This document shows, piece by piece, positions 9,210 to 17,287 of a stretch of DNA of 64,000 nucleotides (the stretch's first letter is position 1; each line of letters begins with the position of its first letter). Position numbers and translations under genes: made by a program. The notes beneath the pieces were generated by a model that was given only the letters and a program-made list of their open reading frames with translations, was not told the DNA's origin and did no database searches. Origin of the DNA: Pandoraea iniqua (lineage in GTDB: Bacteria; Pseudomonadota; Gammaproteobacteria; Burkholderiales; Burkholderiaceae); contig NZ_CABPSF010000004.1 in NCBI RefSeq assembly GCF_902459685.1, positions 372,001 to 436,000 on the forward strand, in the 5' to 3' direction.

Positions 9210-10004
9210 CTAACGGGGCGAAGTCCAGAACGGATCGCCAACGGAGCGACCGATCAGCTCTGCGTGGGAGGCCACGCGCTGCGCAATCGCCTGAATTTCC
9301 GCTGCGGGGAGCATCGCGGCGGGAAACGTCATACAGAACGACAAACACTCGCCGCTGTTGGGATCGGCAACCGCGCATCCCACTGAACAGACACCGGAAA
9401 GGGCTTCGTTCTCTGCCACCGCATAGCGAAGATCGCGAACGGTCTGAAGTTTTTTCAAAAGCGCGTCGAGAGTGGCGGGGCCGCCAATCGGTTGCCCGTT
9501 TTCGCGCAAGGTCGGCAAGCCATCGGGGAAACGGGCGCGGATCTGGTCATCGGTCTCGCGCGCGAGAAGCGAGCGGCCGGTGGATGTCGCCCACGACGCC
9601 AAACGATGACCCGGATTAGTCATGGCGCGCAGGGCCTGTGAACCGGGACGCACGCGCAGCACGACGACGTCGTGACTGTCGAGCACCGAGACGTAGCCCG
9701 TGTGGCCATATTCCTGACCCAGTTCGTCGAGCGCTTGGGCGCACATCTCGATCAGCGGCGTCGACGCGCGCACCAGATGCGAGAGTTCGAGCAGCAACAA
9801 CGACGGGCGATAGGCCAGCGTCGTCGGGTTTCGGACCAGCAGCCCTTCTTCGGCCATTTGCTTGAGCACGCGCGAGGCGGTGCTCTTGGGCATGTCGAGC
9901 CGTTCGACCAGATCGGTCATTGTGACTTCGGCTTGTCGCGCTGCCATCAGGCGCAGCACCGCCGTTGCGGTTTCCAAGATGCTCATGTGCGTTTTAGGTT
10001 CCAT
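9210..10004 (-). CDS. IclR-family transcriptional regulator
   Basis: 264 residues. N-terminal winged helix (TMTDLVERLDMPKSTASRVLKQMAEEGLLVRN) at about residues 27-58, then an IclR effector domain (YGHTGYVSVLDSHDVVVLRVRPGSQALR; ATSTGRSLLARETDDQIRARFP; VCSVGCAVADPNSGECLSFCMTFPA). It leads the OPT-DUF1177-AroM run on the same strand. Two starts are possible: ATG 10004, which lies inside a perfect palindrome, and ATG 9986 (MSILETATAV), which would leave the palindrome fully in the promoter. Neither has a clear Shine-Dalgarno sequence, so the start is open. Confidence 0.88.
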   Translation of the reverse strand: MEPKTHMSILETATAVLRLMAARQAEVTMTDLVERLDMPKSTASRVLKQMAEEGLLVRNPTTLAYRPSLLLLELSHLVRASTPLIEMCAQALDELGQEYGHTGYVSVLDSHDVVVLRVRPGSQALRAMTNPGHRLASWATSTGRSLLARETDDQIRARFPDGLPTLRENGQPIGGPATLDALLKKLQTVRDLRYAVAENEALSGVCSVGCAVADPNSGECLSFCMTFPAAMLPAAEIQAIAQRVASHAELIGRSVGDPFWTSPR

Positions 10005-10022
10005 AAAATGGAACCGAGTTCC
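9997..10022. promoter_or_regulatory. Probable IclR operator: two overlapping inverted repeats
   Basis: GGTTCCAT, spacer AAA, ATGGAACC (9997-10015) is a perfect 8-bp inverted repeat. It overlaps a second one, GGAAC, CGA, GTTCC (10010-10022). IclR-type proteins bind short TGGAAC/GTTCCA-like palindromes near their own promoters, so this is a natural autoregulatory site, and it may also influence the divergent RpiR gene. It covers the upstream candidate start of the IclR gene. Confidence 0.6.
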
Positions 10023-10161
10023 ACTTAATGAGATCCAGTCTATGCCGCAAAATTGAGCGTCAAAATGAAATCGATCTAGTTGTTTACCCTCGAATGGCGA
10101 ATTCGCGCGGATTCGCGCGACAATAGCCGACCCTAAACTGCCCGCCCAACCACGCTCGCTT

Positions 10162-11025
10162 ATGGCACCTCACGTGAAGAAGTCTTTCGTCGGCAGGATT
10201 CGAGAACAGCTGGATCAACTCTCGCCATCGGAGCGGCGTCTGGCGGAGTTCGCACTGGATCTGCCGGGCGATCTCGCGGGGTACACGGCGTCGGAGCTTG
10301 CGACGCTGGCGCAGGTGTCCAACGCCACCGTCACGCGTTTTGTGCGACGTCTGGGCTACGCGTCGTTCGACGATGCCCGCAAGCATGTGCGCTCGGAGCA
10401 ACGCGCGGGCTCGCCCTTGGCGATGGCCGCGACGACACCCGCGACGGAAGCCGTCGCCGACGATCTCGTCGGGGCGCAACGTCAGCAGAGTCTTGCCAAC
10501 ATCGACGCGACGTATCGACGCCTCTCATCCAACGAAATCGCGCAGATCGCCGAGGCCATTCTCGCGGCCCGCAAGGTCTGGGTCGTAGGCTTCCGGTCGA
10601 GCCATCCGCTCGCGATGTATTTCCGCTGGCAACTGCTGCAAATCGTGCCGAGCGCGCAAGTGATTCCGGGCGCAGGGGAGACGTTGGGCGAGCACCTCGC
10701 AGGCATCGGCGCGGATGATGTTGTGATCGTTTTCGCGCTGCGCCGCCGTATCCGCCAGATGCCGGCCATCGTTGCGCAACTCGCCAAGGCGTGCCCGAAT
10801 CTCGTCTACATCACCGAGCGAGCGGAGCGTAACGTAGTGGCAAAGACGCCCGCGAAGTGGTCGTTGCAATGCGATGTGCAAGGGCCGGGCGTGCTCGACA
10901 ATCACACGGCAGTGATCGGTCTGTGCCATCTGATCGTGACGCAAGTGATGACGCTGGCGGGCAATCCGGGGCGTCGTCATCTCGGTCTGGTGGAAGCCTT
11001 CCACGACGCATTGGACGAAATCTAA
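10162..11025 (+). CDS. MurR/RpiR-family transcriptional regulator
   Basis: 287 residues. An RpiR helix-turn-helix occupies about residues 10-85 (LSPSERRLAEFALDLPGDLAGYTASELATLAQVSNATVTRFVRRLGYASFDDARK in shortened form), followed by a SIS sugar/ligand-binding domain at 120-250 (ARKVWVVGFRSSHPLAMYFRWQLLQIV; GADDVVIVFALRR). It is divergent from the IclR gene, and its likely targets are the MFS and racemase-like genes that follow. ATG 10162 has no strong Shine-Dalgarno sequence but is the only sensible start. Confidence 0.88.
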   Translation: MAPHVKKSFVGRIREQLDQLSPSERRLAEFALDLPGDLAGYTASELATLAQVSNATVTRFVRRLGYASFDDARKHVRSEQRAGSPLAMAATTPATEAVADDLVGAQRQQSLANIDATYRRLSSNEIAQIAEAILAARKVWVVGFRSSHPLAMYFRWQLLQIVPSAQVIPGAGETLGEHLAGIGADDVVIVFALRRRIRQMPAIVAQLAKACPNLVYITERAERNVVAKTPAKWSLQCDVQGPGVLDNHTAVIGLCHLIVTQVMTLAGNPGRRHLGLVEAFHDALDEI

Positions 11026-11156
11026 GTCCGCCTTCTGCACGGGGATGCTGCGCGCCGTAGCGCCCCGGGCATCGAGCTTTTCCTAACTTTTCCCGATAGA
11101 TCTCTGCGATTGGCGTCTCTCGCCAAGGGCTTCGCACGTCCGGTGAAACCCTGATA

Positions 11157-11172
11157 TGAAAAATAATTTTCA
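11157..11172. promoter_or_regulatory. Candidate RpiR operator
   Basis: TGAAAA, four bases, TTTTCA is an exact 6-bp inverted repeat in an AT-rich patch of the 244-bp gap between the RpiR gene and the MFS gene. A similar half-site (CTGAAAAAATATT) follows about 15 bp later. TGAAA/TTTCA arms are common in RpiR-type operators. Assignment is by position only. Confidence 0.4.
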
Positions 11173-11269
11173 AAAACAAATAATCTGAAAAAATATTAAC
11201 CGAACAAGGTTCATCAGAGGGCGAGGCAATCGGTCGCAAGGCGCCAATTGAGGCGCAGGGAGTTTTACG

Positions 11270-12730
11270 ATGGGCGCAGAAGTGGTCGTATCCTCGTCGG
11301 AACCAAGGTTGCAGCAGCTCGAACGGGCGCTCGACGACATTGGCGTGACGCCGTCACACAAGAAAATCCTCGCACTGATTCTGTTCGGGGTGTTGTTCGA
11401 CGTTTTCGAGCAGAACGCCGTCGGTCTCGTGGGGCCGTTGCTGCGCGAGTACTGGGGCCTTTCCGGTGCGCAGATCGGCTTTCTCAATACGCTGACGTTC
11501 GGGGCCGCCGCGATCGGGCGATTGGGGTCCGGCTACATCGCCGACCGCTACGGACGCCGCACCATGCTGAGCATCAACCTGATGCTCTTCACGCTGGGGG
11601 CATTGATCTGCGCCTTGGCGACGAACTACAGCATGCTCGCCGCAGGGCGCTTCATCGTCGGCTTCGGTCTGGGCGGCGAGATTTCGATTGCCGTCACGAT
11701 GCTGGCGGAGTTCTGCTCGTCGCGCTTCCGTGGCGTGGCCGTGGGCGCGATCAACGTCGCGGGTGGCGGGCTCGGCAATATGCTGGCGCCAGCGTTCGGT
11801 CTCGCGGTGTTTGCGTTCTTCCCGGGGCCGGATAGCTGGCGCTGGCTGTTCGGTTGTTTGGTGCTGCCAGCATTCTTCGTGCTGCTGTATCGCCGCTTCA
11901 TTCCGGAGACGCCGCGCTTCTTGTTCTCCAAAGGCCGGGTGGAGGAAGCCAATCGTGTGCTCAACATTCTCGCGTCCGGCAAGCTCGGCAAGTCTGCCGG
12001 TGGGGAAAAGCGCTATCTGAGCGAAGCGCCGGATGGTGAGCACCGCGCCGAGAAAGTGCGCTTGCGTGAAGTTTTTGTCGGACCGCTGGCGCGGCGCACT
12101 GTCGCTGTGGGAATCGCCGTTTGCATGACGTACGGCGCGCAGATTTCGGTGCTCACGCTGATGCCGACGATTCTCATGGCGCAGGGCTACACGCTCAACA
12201 AGAGCTTTCTGTTCACCATCGTGATGCAGTCAGGCAGCTTGCTCGGTGCGATCACGGCGTCGTATTTCGGTTTCCGCTTTCCGCGCAAACGTGTCCTGAC
12301 GGCCGGTGCCATCGCGGCGTGCGTCATCGGTTTGTGTTTCGGCTTTTTGTCGAAATCGCAGCCGCTGATTCTCGTGTTCGGCGCGGCCTTCCAGTTCTGT
12401 GTGCTGCTGCTCAATACGTCCATCTGGATTTACGCCCCCGAGCTTTATCCGACGCGAGTGCGCGCATTCGGCACGGCGTTCATCCTCGCGTTGGGCACGC
12501 TGGCAGGCGCGGCAATGCCGCTGGTCGCCGGACGCGTGTTCGACCAATACGGCATCGGCGGCATGTTCGGGATGATGGCGGCGATGTACGCGGTGTTCGC
12601 GATTGCGCTGACCTTCGCGCCGGAGACGTTCGGTAAGCCGATCGATGGTCCCGATGCGCCGGGCGATGCACCGAACGATTCGACGCCTGCCACCGCGCGT
12701 GCTGCTGCCGAGGCGTCGCCTGCATCCTGA
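11270..12730 (+). CDS. MFS transporter (sugar/aromatic-acid porter type)
   Basis: 486 residues, 12 predicted membrane segments. Family signatures: GSGYIADRYGRRTMLSINL after TM2 and its counterpart FRFPRKRVL in the second half, FIVGFGLGGEISIAVTMLAEF in TM4, RFIPETPRFLFSKGR before the central loop, and YAPELYPTRVRAFGTAF in the second half. The last 35 residues are a Pro/Ala/Thr-rich cytosolic tail. Inner-membrane proton-linked carrier. Lies between the RpiR gene and the racemase-like gene, so it likely imports the compound that the latter handles. Confidence 0.85.
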   Translation: MGAEVVVSSSEPRLQQLERALDDIGVTPSHKKILALILFGVLFDVFEQNAVGLVGPLLREYWGLSGAQIGFLNTLTFGAAAIGRLGSGYIADRYGRRTMLSINLMLFTLGALICALATNYSMLAAGRFIVGFGLGGEISIAVTMLAEFCSSRFRGVAVGAINVAGGGLGNMLAPAFGLAVFAFFPGPDSWRWLFGCLVLPAFFVLLYRRFIPETPRFLFSKGRVEEANRVLNILASGKLGKSAGGEKRYLSEAPDGEHRAEKVRLREVFVGPLARRTVAVGIAVCMTYGAQISVLTLMPTILMAQGYTLNKSFLFTIVMQSGSLLGAITASYFGFRFPRKRVLTAGAIAACVIGLCFGFLSKSQPLILVFGAAFQFCVLLLNTSIWIYAPELYPTRVRAFGTAFILALGTLAGAAMPLVAGRVFDQYGIGGMFGMMAAMYAVFAIALTFAPETFGKPIDGPDAPGDAPNDSTPATARAAAEASPAS

Positions 12731-12784
12731 TTTTCCTGACGTGCTTTGATTTGTTTTGACTAGTTCTAACTCGCCGAGATTTTC

Positions 12785-13462
12785 ATGACTCAAATACTGC
12801 TCCTCAACCCGAATACGTCGACGGCGACGACGCAAATGATGGTCGACATCGCCCGATCGTATTTCGCCAGTGTGATGGCGTCGCCACCGACCGTGATCGG
12901 GGCGACGGTGTCGCGCGGTGCCCCGATGATCGTCAACGAGCGGGATCTGGCCGTGGCAGCGGACGCGGTAAATGACCCGCAGATCGTGGCGCTGGCGTCG
13001 CAAGCGGATGGGGTGATCGTCGGTGCGTTTGGCGATCCGGGCATGGAGGCCTTGCGTGCGCGTCTGGAGGTGCCGGTCGTAGGGATCGGCACGGCCTCCG
13101 TGCGTGAAGCGGCAGAGGGCGGGCGCCGTTTCGGTATCGCCACTACGACGCCGATGTTGGCCGATTCGATTGCGGCGAACGTGCGCAAGCTCGGGCTTGG
13201 CGCGAGCTTCACCGGATCGCGATTTACGACGGGCGACCCGCTGGCGCTGGGGGATGTGCCGGCGCAACTGGAGAACAGTCTCGCCAGCGCAGTGCAGGCC
13301 TGCATTGCGCAAGACGGTGCGCAGGCCGTGGTCATCGGCGGCGGGCCGTTGGGGGAGGCGGCGCAGGCGTTGTGCGAGCGCTTCGCTATCCCGGTGATCG
13401 GGCCAGTGCCTGCTGCGTGTCGTGCCTTGCTTCACGCCATGCGTCTTGATGAAGCGGCTTGA
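12785..13462 (+). CDS. Asp/Glu/hydantoin racemase-like protein lacking both usual catalytic cysteines
   Basis: 225 residues of the Asp/Glu/hydantoin racemase superfamily (ILLLNPNTSTATTQMM start; substrate loop GAPMIVNERD; VVGIGTASVREAA). In cofactor-independent racemases of this fold one Cys lies in the first repeat (GCFDDPG-like) and one in the second (LGCAGM-like). Here the equivalents read VGAFGDPG (about residues 80-87) and IGGGPLG (about 184-190), with no Cys in either. A racemase of the ordinary two-base mechanism is therefore unlikely; a lyase, isomerase or binding role is open. Cysteine-free relatives may form a known subgroup. Flanked by two MFS carriers, after a 54-nt gap. Confidence 0.8.
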   Translation: MTQILLLNPNTSTATTQMMVDIARSYFASVMASPPTVIGATVSRGAPMIVNERDLAVAADAVNDPQIVALASQADGVIVGAFGDPGMEALRARLEVPVVGIGTASVREAAEGGRRFGIATTTPMLADSIAANVRKLGLGASFTGSRFTTGDPLALGDVPAQLENSLASAVQACIAQDGAQAVVIGGGPLGEAAQALCERFAIPVIGPVPAACRALLHAMRLDEAA

Positions 13463-13556
13463 AACCCCTTAAAGCGACTTAAAAACGCAAACACGCGCGC
13501 CGTCGATGGCGCGTAATAAAACGTACGAGAGCATGCCGAACCCGGCAGGAGATGCC

Positions 13557-14915
13557 ATGAACCAACAACCTGTGTCGCCGACTGGCGGCGCGACCAATGT
13601 CTTCGCGAATCCGAGTCAGCAAATGCTCGACCCGATCTACAAGAAGATCATGTGGCGGATCATTCCGTTCATCTTCGTGCTGTGGATGCTGGCGTGGATC
13701 GACCGCGTGAACGTCGGCTTCGCGAAGCTGCAAATGCAGCAGGATCTGGGCTTTAGCGAAACGGTGTACGGCATCGGCGCGGGCATCTTCTTCCTCGGGT
13801 ACTTCTTTCTGGAGATTCCGAGCAACTGGCTATTGCTGCGCATCGGTGCGCGACGCACGCTGGCACGCATTACGTTGGGCTGGGGGACGATTTGCGTGCT
13901 GATGATGTTCACGCATTCGCCGGCGTATTTCTATGTGATGCGTTTCCTGCTTGGCGCATTCGAGGCGGGTTTCCAACCGGGTGTGCTGCTCTATCTCACG
14001 TTCTGGTTCCCGGCGCATCGGCGTGCGAAGGCGTTCGCGTGGTTCATCTCGGCGTCGGCGGTGTCGTCGGTCGTGGGGGCGCCGCTGGCTGGGGCGATCC
14101 TCAACGGGATGCATGGCGTGAACGGCTGGGCGGGATGGCAGTGGCTGTTCCTGCTCGAAGGCGTGCCGACGGTGCTCGCGGGCATGCTGGCCGTGTGGTT
14201 CTTGGTGGATAAGCCGGAGCAGGCCAGTTGGCTGTCGGAGCAGGAAAAGCGACTGCTGCAAGCGGATCTGGATCGCGACGGCGCAAGTGCTGGCAAGCGC
14301 GAGCACAGCTTCATGCTGGCCGTGCGCAGCCCGAAGCTGTGGCTGCTGACGGGGATTTACTTCGGCATCGTCGCGGCGAACGCGACACTCTCGTTCTTCG
14401 CGCCGACGATCGTTCGGGCGTTGGGGCCGACTAACCCGTTGCATATCGGGTTGTTGGTTGGCGTGATGTACGTGTTCGGGGCGATCTTCCAGATTGCGAT
14501 TGGATACAGCGCGGACAAGCGTCGCGAGGCACGGATGCATTGCGCGATTCCGGTGTTCATCGGTGCGTGCGGTTTGGCGGGGGTGGGGGTGTTTGCAGGA
14601 AGTAACGGCGTCGCGGCGTTCTTGTGTTTAGTCGTGGCCGTGTCGGGCACGATGGGCGCGATCCCGGTGTTCGGGCAATTGCCGAATGCTTACCTTGCCG
14701 GTGGCGCTGCTGCGATGGGTGTGGCGTTCATCAACTCGGTAGCGAATCTGGCAGGGTTCGGCTCGCCGTATTTGCTCGGCATCGTCAAGGACGCCACGGG
14801 CAACTTCAACGGCGGCCTCTGGATCGTGGCGGCGCTCGAAGCGTTCGTCGCCGTGCTGATTTGGTGGCGGCTGCGCCGGAGGGAAGAGGCGGGTGGGGTG
14901 GGGGCGTTGGTTTGA
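13557..14915 (+). CDS. MFS transporter, anion:cation symporter (phthalate permease-like)
   Basis: 452 residues with 12 membrane segments, in the ACS/phthalate-permease group: MWRIIPFIFVLWMLAWIDRVNVGFAK at TM1, IFFLGYFFLEIPSNWLLLRIGARR at TM2, RFLLGAFEAGFQPGVLLYLTFWFP at TM4-5, and ANLAGFGSPYLLGIVKDATG near the end. This group usually imports organic acids such as tartrate, glucarate or aromatic acids. The frame opens at 13506, but ATG 13557 is chosen because AGGAG ends 5 nt before it. Last gene before the tRNA-derived island. Confidence 0.85.
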   Translation: MNQQPVSPTGGATNVFANPSQQMLDPIYKKIMWRIIPFIFVLWMLAWIDRVNVGFAKLQMQQDLGFSETVYGIGAGIFFLGYFFLEIPSNWLLLRIGARRTLARITLGWGTICVLMMFTHSPAYFYVMRFLLGAFEAGFQPGVLLYLTFWFPAHRRAKAFAWFISASAVSSVVGAPLAGAILNGMHGVNGWAGWQWLFLLEGVPTVLAGMLAVWFLVDKPEQASWLSEQEKRLLQADLDRDGASAGKREHSFMLAVRSPKLWLLTGIYFGIVAANATLSFFAPTIVRALGPTNPLHIGLLVGVMYVFGAIFQIAIGYSADKRREARMHCAIPVFIGACGLAGVGVFAGSNGVAAFLCLVVAVSGTMGAIPVFGQLPNAYLAGGAAAMGVAFINSVANLAGFGSPYLLGIVKDATGNFNGGLWIVAALEAFVAVLIWWRLRRREEAGGVGALV

Positions 14916-14936
14916 GGCGGGCGCTTAACGCAAGGA

Positions 14937-14974
14937 AACTCTGGCGGAGGCGGTGAGATTCGAACTCACGGAAG
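14937..14974. repeat. attL-like direct repeat: displaced 3' end of tRNA-Ser
   Basis: 38 bp identical to 19405-19442. In that second copy it is the 3' end (T arm, acceptor, CCA) of the intact tRNA-Ser gene. The copy here stops before the variable and anticodon arms, so it cannot be a functional tRNA. A tRNA-end duplication at the two borders of a lower-GC segment is the expected footprint of tyrosine-recombinase integration. Confidence 0.9.
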
Positions 14975-15181
14975 TGGCCGCATTGGGAGTGCCTGTCCCT
15001 TTGTGAAAGTCAGGGGGATTGCTTTGGCCTATCTGTAAAGTCGGAGCCGTAGCCGCCCGACTCCCGCGGCCGAGCAGCGGGTAGCGCTACGGACATTAGC
15101 CTAAGCGAAGCCATTGAGTGCGGAGGCCTTTACTTAATAAAGTTTTCCTTAACCCCTCGTATATGGGACTGCGATCATGGG

Positions 15182-15683
15182 ATGTTCGCTAAGCGTGAAT
15201 CTGAACACGCTCGGAAGCCACCGCGCGACGCGCTCGACCTAGCATGTCTGGCCGGGCGGCGTCCATCCGACATTCTTAAGATCCGTGAGCGTGACGTACC
15301 GCACGGCTGCTTTGCAACCCAACAGGGAACACCTAACGCGAAACGTCGAATTCAGGTAATTCGTTGGCTCAAGGCAAAAATTGATCGGATTGCAAGACAA
15401 TCAACAGACCACAATCCATGTGGAAATTCCTGGTGACAAACGAGCCTGACCGACGAGTCGGCCTTAAGTAAATTCAAACGATGTTTAGGAGTCCAGTCTG
15501 GCCGCGTGATTGCCAAAGCCACAAAAGTACAAATGCCGAGACTTGCTGGGAAAAGCGGGAGCGGACAAATCTGACGATGTCGGCAATACGTATGCAGAAT
15601 AGAAGCAAATCGGTTACGAAGCTATTGTGACCACCGAACGCTATCTGCGGAATTGCCTGCGAGATAAGATTAGGATAATGTGA
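15182..15683 (+). pseudogene. Decayed tyrosine-recombinase (phage/island integrase), C-terminal part
   Basis: Remnant of an integrase catalytic domain, split by frameshifts and a stop. Frame 1 (15182-15436) reads ALDLACLAGRRPSDILKIRERDV, the block holding the first catalytic Arg of island integrases. After at least one frame change, a later frame reads RDLLGKAGADKS (the degraded second box), an in-frame TAG at 15600-15602, then KQIGYEAIVTTERYLRN, which contains the nucleophile-type Tyr, and ends at the TGA at 15683. The N-terminal DNA-binding parts are absent. It lies just inside the attL-like repeat, as expected for the recombinase that inserted the island. Confidence 0.75.
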
Positions 15684-16057
15684 TGACCATTTGTTGTGAG
15701 ATTTTTTGAATCTACAATGTTGCCATGCTTCGTTAGGCCCGGCCAATCTCATCCAGCCGGTCCCATCCTCCGCAGTGCGGTCGTTCAAAGAATTCCCATT
15801 GAAGGTCCGTTCGGTTAGAAAAAAATTGTTCAAGTGAGGGCAGGCTGATGCCGTTAAGCGCTGTGGATTCTGCGCCAGCCGACTGTTTTAGGAAAGCTCA
15901 CGTTTCATTGCATCGGGATGCAAAGTAAATAAAGAGAATTTCGAGTTTTAGGAAAGTTAATAGAGACACAAGGTATGATGGTGCTCTGGCGGCAGATCGA
16001 TAGGTATCCTTTGTTTTTATTTTTTGGCTGCCAAAAGATTTGCGATATCAAACATAA
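15684..16057. other. AT-rich upstream region of the RiPP locus
   Basis: 374 bp without a credible ORF. It contains a 12-bp direct repeat GTTTTAGGAAAG at 15885-15896 and 15945-15956 (60 bp apart, about six helical turns). Between the copies lies a perfect 7-bp inverted repeat, TTGCATC GG GATGCAA, at 15908-15923. This is a likely promoter/operator region for the precursor gene, but I cannot assign -35/-10 elements confidently. Confidence 0.5.
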
Positions 16058-16306
16058 ATGACAATGAAATGGTGTGGGATGACAACTGTTCCGTTTTTGG
16101 TGAAATTTGCGAAGCCTTGTATGTCGCCTGGTCGGGCGACTGCCGATTCAGCATATGTGTACGATGAAGCCGAAGACATGGTTCGATGGACTGGCGACGT
16201 CAATGCCCCATTTGCAATCGACCAAGCTGGTACGAACGGCCCCATGACAAAGAAAGCCGACATCGAAAAGGGCGAAGACGCCAAGGACAGGCGGATGTGG
16301 CGCTAG
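16058..16306 (+). CDS. Putative ATP-grasp-modified RiPP (graspetide) precursor peptide
   Basis: 82 residues from ATG 16058; in-frame ATGs at 16064 and 16079 are equally possible, and 16079 (MTTVPFLVKFAKP) looks most like known leaders of ATP-grasp-modified peptides, but no start has a strong ribosome site. Layout seen: PFLVKFAKP near the N-terminus, a middle YVYDEAEDMVRW, then a Gly/Asn hinge and a charged C-terminal stretch MTKKADIEKGEDAKDRRMWR. That tail has hydroxyl/amine donors (Thr, Lys) next to ordered acids (Asp, Glu), the raw material for side-chain ester or amide rings. It ends 9 nt before the ligase gene. Identification rests on this layout and on the neighbour; ring pattern and function are unknown. 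Confidence 0.7.
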   Translation: MTMKWCGMTTVPFLVKFAKPCMSPGRATADSAYVYDEAEDMVRWTGDVNAPFAIDQAGTNGPMTKKADIEKGEDAKDRRMWR

Positions 16307-16315
16307 GCGAATCCG

Positions 16316-17287
16316 ATGATCGTTATTCTCTCAAATAAGTGGGACATCACAGTCGATTTCGTCGTTCGCGAACTTAAGGCGCGTCATGCCGAGTTCATAC
16401 GCATAAACACGGAAGAACTCCTCAGAGATGGTGTGACGGTCCGGATGCCGGGGCCGAGACTCGTAGTCGGTAAAGGAGCGAAAACCGTCGATTTATCGAG
16501 CCGTGTGACGGCAATTTGGTGTCGGCGCCCGGGAAAACCTTATGACTTTGTTCCCAAGGAACAGAAACCTTCCGAAGCAATTCAAAAATTTGTTAGCGAC
16601 CAGTGGTATTCATGTCTCGAATCTCTTGAACTCCTGCCAAACGTTCGTTGGGTCAACCCGCCGGCGAGATCCAGTCAAATGGAGAGCAAGTTGCACCAGC
16701 TCCAACTTGCGGCTGAGCTTGGATTTAATGTCCCCAGGACTTTGATCTCAAATATTGGTGATGAGATTCGCGACTTTTGTGAGGCCGAAGGTGGTCGACT
16801 AGTGGTGAAATCACTCTACGCACCGCTTATTGAGGAGCCGGAGCAGGACTTCTTTGTATTTTCCAACGTTATCACTGCGGAAGATTTGCACGACGACAAG
16901 TCCTTGTCGATCGCCCCATGCATTTTTCAACAAGCGATATGGCCGAAGATTGATTACCGAGTTACCGTGATTGGCGACACAGTTTTCACCGTACGGATTG
17001 GTCAGTCCGATGGGGAACACGAAGAAGCCGTGTTGGACTGGAGGACTCGGGAGGCAAACGTTAGTCTCGAGGCGTGCGACCTTCCAGAGTCGATCGAGCA
17101 TCTGTGCAGGGAGTTTGTCTTTCGGGCGGGGCTCACATTTGGAGCCATCGACTTAGTCGAACATGCCGGGCAGTTTTATTTTCTGGAGATCAACCCAAAT
17201 GGTGAGTGGGGGTGGCTCGAGAAGACGGCTAGAGTACCCATCAGCTCTGCGCTCTGTGACACCCTTCTCAATGGCACCAAACAATGA
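16316..17287 (+). CDS. MvdD-like ATP-grasp ribosomal peptide maturase (graspetide ligase)
   Basis: 323 residues of an ATP-grasp ligase like MvdC/MvdD of microviridin synthesis, which forms side-chain ester or amide rings in a precursor peptide using ATP. Seen: N-terminal domain MIVILSNKWDITVDFVVREL with FIRINTEEL, the hallmark WCRRPGKP at 68-75, NPPARSSQMESKLHQLQLAAELGFNVPRT (in two parts) at 114-141, the ATP lysine block RLVVKSL at 161-167, IDYRVTVIGDTVFTVRI at 212-228, and the metal-binding end FGAIDLV...FYFLEINPNGEWGWLE at 275-302. Length is typical. Its TGA overlaps the next ATG (ATGA), so the membrane protein is translationally coupled. Confidence 0.92.
   Translation: MIVILSNKWDITVDFVVRELKARHAEFIRINTEELLRDGVTVRMPGPRLVVGKGAKTVDLSSRVTAIWCRRPGKPYDFVPKEQKPSEAIQKFVSDQWYSCLESLELLPNVRWVNPPARSSQMESKLHQLQLAAELGFNVPRTLISNIGDEIRDFCEAEGGRLVVKSLYAPLIEEPEQDFFVFSNVITAEDLHDDKSLSIAPCIFQQAIWPKIDYRVTVIGDTVFTVRIGQSDGEHEEAVLDWRTREANVSLEACDLPESIEHLCREFVFRAGLTFGAIDLVEHAGQFYFLEINPNGEWGWLEKTARVPISSALCDTLLNGTKQ

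Noticed and set aside
12230-13435. 401-codon leftward frame across the MFS and racemase-like genes
   Set aside because: Runs antisense through two well supported genes and is rich in Arg/His.
14937-14974. Second tRNA-Ser gene
   Set aside because: Only the 3' part is present; no anticodon or D arm, so it is an attachment-site duplication.
15474-15833. 119-codon leftward frame in the island
   Set aside because: Lies opposite the integrase remnant and has no recognisable domain; the sense strand explains the sequence.
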